A DNA stretch of 42,845 nt from Acetobacteraceae bacterium (GTDB taxonomy: Bacteria > Pseudomonadota > Alphaproteobacteria > Acetobacterales > Acetobacteraceae): the NCBI GenBank assembly GCA_022842185.1, contig JALHQB010000045.1, positions 1 through 42,845 on the forward strand, in the 5' to 3' direction. Positions 39,066 to 42,845 of this stretch are shown one piece after another (positions within the stretch are counted from its first letter, which is position 1; every line of letters starts with the position of its first letter). Under the pieces are notes generated by a model that was not told where the DNA came from, ran no database searches, and was given only the letters and a program-made list of their open reading frames with translations. A program made the translations under genes and the position numbers.

Positions 39066-39187
39066 CTGGAGCGGATTCCGATCATCTGGACTCAGCGGAT
39101 CGGGTGACGATGCTCGTTAGAGCAGATCGCGCCAGCGGAATCAGCCAGGCGCGTGAAGATGCTCGCTCGAACACAAAAGCGTAGAGC
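39066..39187. repeat. Dispersed repeat, copy B (with related flank)
   Basis: Bases 39119-39187 align with 8091-8160: TTAGAGC, then a 23-nt identical block at 39146-39168, then TAGAGCG. Here the inverted repeat is reduced to CGCGCC/GGCGCG. To its left, 39069-39090 carries a GAGCGGATTCCGATCAT stretch related to the CTAGAGC-type repeats elsewhere. All of it lies in the 281-nt spacer 39051-39331, which contains no gene. Confidence 0.65.
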
Positions 39188-39189
39188 GT

Positions 39190-39215
39190 TTTGCGCCAGC
39201 ACGGCCTGGCGCAAA
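39190..39215. repeat. Perfect hairpin adjacent to repeat copy B
   Basis: TTTGCGCCAG (39190-39199) and CTGGCGCAAA (39206-39215) form a 10-bp stem with the 6-nt loop CACGGC. It lies about 116 nt past the stop of the CoA-transferase gene on the minus strand, and the CoA-transferase message would end in or near it. Confidence 0.6.
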
Positions 39216-39331
39216 GCACTCGGCATCACCCCCGGCGCGGCGTGCGCAACATCGAAGCGCAGGACGACCAGACGTCGCTTGCATCCAGATCGCCATGCGT
39301 CCGACCCTGGTCCGGCCGGGTGCAATTCGCC

Positions 39332-40537
39332 CTATAGGACGCCTTTGCCCCGCAGCGCGTCGATCTCGGCCGCGCTCATGCCCAGGATGCCGGACAGGAC
39401 CGCATCGGTGTGTTCCCCCAGCACCGGCGGGGCGGAGCGATAGGTGGGCGGCGTAGCGCTGAGTTTCACCGGATTGGCGATGACCTTCACCGTCGCGCCG
39501 GACCCGTGCTGCATCTCCAACGTCATCTCGCGTGCGACCACATGCGGATCGGCAAACACATCCTTCAGCGTGTTGATCGGGCCGCAGCCGATCTTCAGCG
39601 CCTCCAGCGCATCGACCCATTCGGTCGTCGTCTTGGTCTTCATCAGCGGCGTCAGCGTCTGCGTCACCAGGTCCCGGTTCGCCACGCGCTTCGGGTTGGT
39701 CGAAAAGCGTTCATCGGCCAGCAGATGCTCCTGCCCGAAGGCGCGGCAGAAACGCTCGAAGGTCGGGTCGTTGCCGACGGCAAGGATCAGGTAGCCGTCC
39801 TTGGTCGGGAATTCCTGGTACGGGCTGATGTTGGGATGCTGGTTGCCCAGGCGCACAGGATTTTCCCCGGTGGACAGATAGTTCATGCCCTGGTTCGCCA
39901 GCCAGGCCACATGCGTGTCCAGCATTCCGATGTCGATCTGCTGCCCCTGCCCCGTCGCAGTGCGATGATTGAGCGCGGCGAGGATGCCGATGCAGCCGTA
40001 GAGCCCCGCGAACAGGTCGGCGACCGGCACGCCGGCCTTCTGCGGGGAGCCGTTTGGTTCGCCGGTCAGCGACATGATGCCGCCCATCGCCTGGATCAGC
40101 GCGTCATAGCCCGGACGCGGCGCATAGGGGCCGGTCTGCCCGAAGCCAGTGATCGAGCAGTAGATCAGCCGCGGAAAGCGGTCCTTGAGCTGCTCATAGC
40201 CGAGGCCGTACTTCGCCAGTGCGCCGACCTTGAAGTTCTCAGCGAGGATGTCGCAGCTTTCGAGCAGCTTGAGGATCAGCGCCTGCCCCTCCGGCTTGGC
40301 GATGTCCACGGTGACCGACTTCTTGTTGCGATTCACGCCGAGGAAATAGGCGCTTTCCTTCGTCTCGGGCCAGAAGGGGGGCGCGAAGCCACGGGTGTCG
40401 TCGCCGGCGTCGGGGCGCTCGATCTTGATGACCTCGGCGCCGAGGTCGCCCAGCATCTGGGTGCAGGTCGGCCCGGCCAGGACGCGGGTGAGGTCGAGGA
40501 CGCGGAGACCCGAAAGCGGGCCGACGGGGCTGGTCAT
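39332..40537 (-). CDS. Class III CoA-transferase (CaiB/BaiF/formyl-CoA transferase family)
   Basis: 401 residues from the ATG at 40537, which has GGGAG a few bases upstream; the longer frame has no support. GLRVLDLTRVLAGPTCTQML, GAEVIKIERPDAGDDTRG, YDALIQAMGGIMSLTGEP and the catalytic Asp174 in VPVADLFAGLYG are all in place. Such enzymes move CoA between carboxylic acids, for example succinyl-CoA to another acid. The PLTPLMKTKTTTEW-like C-terminal part is normal. Substrate not predictable from context. Confidence 0.93.
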   Translation of the reverse strand: MTSPVGPLSGLRVLDLTRVLAGPTCTQMLGDLGAEVIKIERPDAGDDTRGFAPPFWPETKESAYFLGVNRNKKSVTVDIAKPEGQALILKLLESCDILAENFKVGALAKYGLGYEQLKDRFPRLIYCSITGFGQTGPYAPRPGYDALIQAMGGIMSLTGEPNGSPQKAGVPVADLFAGLYGCIGILAALNHRTATGQGQQIDIGMLDTHVAWLANQGMNYLSTGENPVRLGNQHPNISPYQEFPTKDGYLILAVGNDPTFERFCRAFGQEHLLADERFSTNPKRVANRDLVTQTLTPLMKTKTTTEWVDALEALKIGCGPINTLKDVFADPHVVAREMTLEMQHGSGATVKVIANPVKLSATPPTYRSAPPVLGEHTDAVLSGILGMSAAEIDALRGKGVL

Positions 40538-40667
40538 GGAGAACTCCCTTGGCTGCATCGTGATTAGTCGCCGCGCTGCGCTGCGGCAACCCGCCGGGCG
40601 CCTTTCCTTTCGGCCATGATTCGGGCCAGGATGCCATGTCGTATCCACATCGGAACGGAAGCCGCCC

Positions 40668-41252
40668 ATGAAGATCCAACGCTATCCGATGGCCTCGCCG
40701 GCGCTGCGGACCCTCACATCCCCGGTCACGGACAGCGCGGTGGAAGTGCTGGTGGACAAACGGTTGCTGGGCGCCCTGACAGCAGCCGCTCCGCCCGTCG
40801 CAGATGCCGATATGGCGGTCTTCGAGAAATCGCTGAAGGGATTCACCTTGGGCCAGATGGGCGCGCAGCCCCTGACGCTGAAGATCCTGCCGAAACTGTT
40901 CACCGCCGCACTCCCGCCGGGCGCCGGGATGGATGCCGAAATCCCGCTGCGCCTGGCCATCAAGCGCACCGAAGATGCGCTGAAGGCCGAGATCGGTCCT
41001 GGCGCCTTCAGCGCCGTATCGCTGATGGTCACGGCGCCCGGCACGATCGGGAAATTGCTGGACGAACAGACGGCAGGCTTCGATCGCGCCATGGCGGGGG
41101 TGAAGCTGGTGCGCGATTGCAGCCGGGTGCTGGAAATGGTGTGGCCGCAGTTGGGGCCGTGGAACAACCATCTCGGCCTGGCCATCAAGGTCGCGGAGAC
41201 GGGGCAACTCGCCTATCTGGGGTATCGCGCGTTTTCCACGCCGGCGGGCTGA
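40668..41252 (+). CDS. Conserved-looking protein of unknown function
   Basis: 194 residues. No signal peptide, membrane helix or recognised motif. Mostly helical, Ala/Leu-rich: VLVDKRLLGALTAAAPPVAD, TLKILPKLFTAALPPGAGMD, VTAPGTIGKLLDEQTAGFDR. Codon use is like the genome, and GGAACGGAAG lies a few bases before the ATG. Divergent from the CoA-transferase gene (130-nt spacer) and ended by a strong hairpin, so it is probably its own transcription unit. I cannot assign a role. Confidence 0.6.
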   Translation: MKIQRYPMASPALRTLTSPVTDSAVEVLVDKRLLGALTAAAPPVADADMAVFEKSLKGFTLGQMGAQPLTLKILPKLFTAALPPGAGMDAEIPLRLAIKRTEDALKAEIGPGAFSAVSLMVTAPGTIGKLLDEQTAGFDRAMAGVKLVRDCSRVLEMVWPQLGPWNNHLGLAIKVAETGQLAYLGYRAFSTPAG

Positions 41253-41271
41253 CAGGTTTCGTGCGGGCAGA

Positions 41272-41302
41272 CCGGGGGCGCTTGTCGCGCGGGCGCCCCC
41301 GG
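41272..41302 (+). terminator. GC-rich hairpin after the unknown gene
   Basis: CCGGGGGCGC (41272-41281) pairs perfectly with GCGCCCCCGG (41293-41302) across an 11-nt loop, 20 nt after the stop codon. No T-tract follows. It probably ends the preceding transcript before the aldehyde dehydrogenase gene. Confidence 0.45.
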
Positions 41303-41355
41303 CGCATGGTCCGCGGCCATCGCTGGCCCCGAAAACCGTTCCGGGAGGATCAAGA

Positions 41356-42845
41356 ATGCTCGACCGTCCGCACCCCACCCCCGCCGCGCCGTCCACCGAT
41401 CCGTTTGCGTTGGCGAAATCATTGTCCGGCGTCCATTTCATCGGCGGCGCCTATGTCCCCGCTCGCTCCGGCAAGACCTTCGCCGTGGTGAACCCCGCGA
41501 CCGGCGCCGAAGTCGCCCGCGCCGCCGAGGGTGATGCCGCCGATGTCGATGCCGCCGTGCAGGATGCCGCCAAGGCGCAGAAGGAATGGGCCAAGGTCCC
41601 GGCCCGCAAGCGCGGTGCGCTGGTGCATCAATGCGCGCAGCTCCTGAAGGAGCATGTGGATGAACTCGGCCGCCTGATCGCGCTCGAAACCGGCAAGGCC
41701 CTGCGGACCGAATCCCGCGTCGAGGCCGGCGTCGTCGCTGATGTCTTTGAGTTCTTCGGTGGCCTCGGTTCGGAACTGAAGGGCGAATCCGTCCCCTTCG
41801 ACCCGAAGGTGCTGTCGGTGACGGTGCGCGAACCGCTCGGCGTGGTCGGTGCCATCATCCCGTGGAACGTGCCGATGCTGCTGATGGCGCTGAAGGTCGC
41901 GCCGGCGCTGGTGGCCGGCAATTCGGTCGTCGTGAAGTCGGCCGAGGAAGCGCCTCTCGCAGTGCTGCGCATTTGCGAGATCATGAACCGCGTCCTGCCG
42001 CCCGGCGTGTTCAACATGGTATCGGGCTTCGGCCCCGAATGCGGCGCGCCGCTGGTCGAACACAAGCTTGTCCGCAAGGTGACGTTCACCGGCAGCGTCG
42101 AGACGGGCAAGATCGTCGCCCGCGCCGCGGCCGAGAAGCTGATCCCCGTGACGCTGGAACTCGGCGGCAAGTCGCCGATGATCGTCTTCGCCGATTGCGA
42201 CTTCGACAAGACGGTCTCCGGCGCGCTGACCTCGATGCGCTTCACCCGCCAAGGCCAGTCCTGCACCGCCGCGTCGCGCATCTATGTGGAGCGCCCGATC
42301 TTCGACCGCTTCGTGAAGGCGATGACCGATGCGGTGAACGCGATGGTCATGGGCGACCCGCTCGATGAGAAGACCGACATCGGCACCATCGTCTCCGAAG
42401 GCCAGTTGGAGAAGGTCAAGGGCTTCATCGCCGAAGGCACTGCGACGCCGGGTGCGACGGCGCATGTGTGTTCCGCCATGCCGACCGACCCGGCGCTGAA
42501 GAAGGGCCTGTTCATCCAGCCCGTCATCTTCACCGGGCTGACCAACGACTCCCGACTGGTTCGCGAGGAAATCTTCGGGCCCGTCACCGTGATGCAGCCC
42601 TTCGACACGCCCGAGGCCGTGCTGGCCGAGGCGAATGACAGCGAATACGGCCTGGCGGCATCCCTGTGGACGAACAACCTCAAGGTCGGGCTGGATCTTG
42701 CGCACCGCCTGGAGGCGGGGCTGGTGCAGATCAACCAGAATCTGGTCGTGCAGGCGAACCTGTCCTATGGCGGGGTGAAATCCTCCGGGCTGGGCAAGGA
42801 AGCGAGCCTGGAAGCCATGCTGGAGCACTTCACGCACAAGAAGAC
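41356..42845 (+). CDS. Aldehyde dehydrogenase, NAD(P)-dependent, partial
   Basis: About 496 residues are visible and the frame runs off the right edge, close to the normal C-terminus. Catalytic Cys303 (RQGQSCTAASR), Glu268 (TLELGGKS) and Asn171 (IIPWNVP) are present, with the cofactor Lys/Ser motif VVVKSAEEAPL and FTGSVETG. C-terminal blocks REEIFGPVTVMQPF and YGGVKSSGLGKEAS are intact. A strong GGGAGG precedes the ATG. It oxidises an aldehyde to an acid; the specific substrate is unknown. Confidence 0.93.
   Translation, partial: MLDRPHPTPAAPSTDPFALAKSLSGVHFIGGAYVPARSGKTFAVVNPATGAEVARAAEGDAADVDAAVQDAAKAQKEWAKVPARKRGALVHQCAQLLKEHVDELGRLIALETGKALRTESRVEAGVVADVFEFFGGLGSELKGESVPFDPKVLSVTVREPLGVVGAIIPWNVPMLLMALKVAPALVAGNSVVVKSAEEAPLAVLRICEIMNRVLPPGVFNMVSGFGPECGAPLVEHKLVRKVTFTGSVETGKIVARAAAEKLIPVTLELGGKSPMIVFADCDFDKTVSGALTSMRFTRQGQSCTAASRIYVERPIFDRFVKAMTDAVNAMVMGDPLDEKTDIGTIVSEGQLEKVKGFIAEGTATPGATAHVCSAMPTDPALKKGLFIQPVIFTGLTNDSRLVREEIFGPVTVMQPFDTPEAVLAEANDSEYGLAASLWTNNLKVGLDLAHRLEAGLVQINQNLVVQANLSYGGVKSSGLGKEASLEAMLEHFTHKK

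Overview
The window looks like one contiguous stretch of chromosome from a GC-rich alphaproteobacterium. The glyA-nrdR-rib-nusB-thiL gene order, the cysteine-free HemB and the GC-rich codon use suggest Rhodospirillales, probably an Acetobacteraceae member such as a Roseomonas relative. That placement is inference; no rRNA or tRNA gene is present to confirm it. Genes are tightly packed with many 1-11 nt overlaps. I see no CRISPR array, insertion sequence or phage gene.

Left part (1-8160): a group 2 type capsule locus. A divergent, edge-truncated KpsC-like gene faces a plus-strand unit: small lipoprotein, KpsM, KpsT, KpsE and KpsD-like exporter. The same unit continues with a calcineurin-like phosphoesterase and an unusual Ser/Thr kinase fused to a universal-stress (USP) domain. 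Export and a putative phosphorylation switch therefore appear co-transcribed.

Middle left (8161-19540): a LysR regulator convergent with an orphan oligopeptide-type binding protein and a 2-oxoglutarate/Fe(II)-type oxygenase; release factor RF3; a repeat-rich spacer; and a second orphan binding protein. Then comes a metal-homeostasis divergon: overlapping mntR and a ZntR/CadR-like merR on the minus strand, and a Zn/Cd/Pb-type P1B ATPase on the plus strand. The ATPase has a textbook MerR promoter with a 19-bp spacer.

Centre (19538-28319): a long minus-strand housekeeping run: (sulfotransferase)-rpiB-glyA-nrdR-metallopeptidase-ribD-ribE-ribBX-ribH-nusB-thiL. It makes riboflavin precursors, one-carbon units and thiamine diphosphate. 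The GTP cyclohydrolase II half of the RibB fusion lacks its zinc ligands.

Right centre (28581-34454): a second glycan island of overlapping genes (GT61, an unknown gene with a markedly AT-rich core, a beta-sandwich-like unknown, GT2, and a GT4 fused to an unknown domain). It sits opposite a sulfotransferase and plausibly makes or decorates a surface polysaccharide.

Right end (34629-42845): a MetY-type sulfhydrylase, hemB, a small hemB-coupled protein, an SDR, an alpha/beta hydrolase, a class III CoA-transferase, an uncharacterised protein and an edge-truncated aldehyde dehydrogenase. Several spacers carry dispersed palindromic repeats shared between distant sites in the window.
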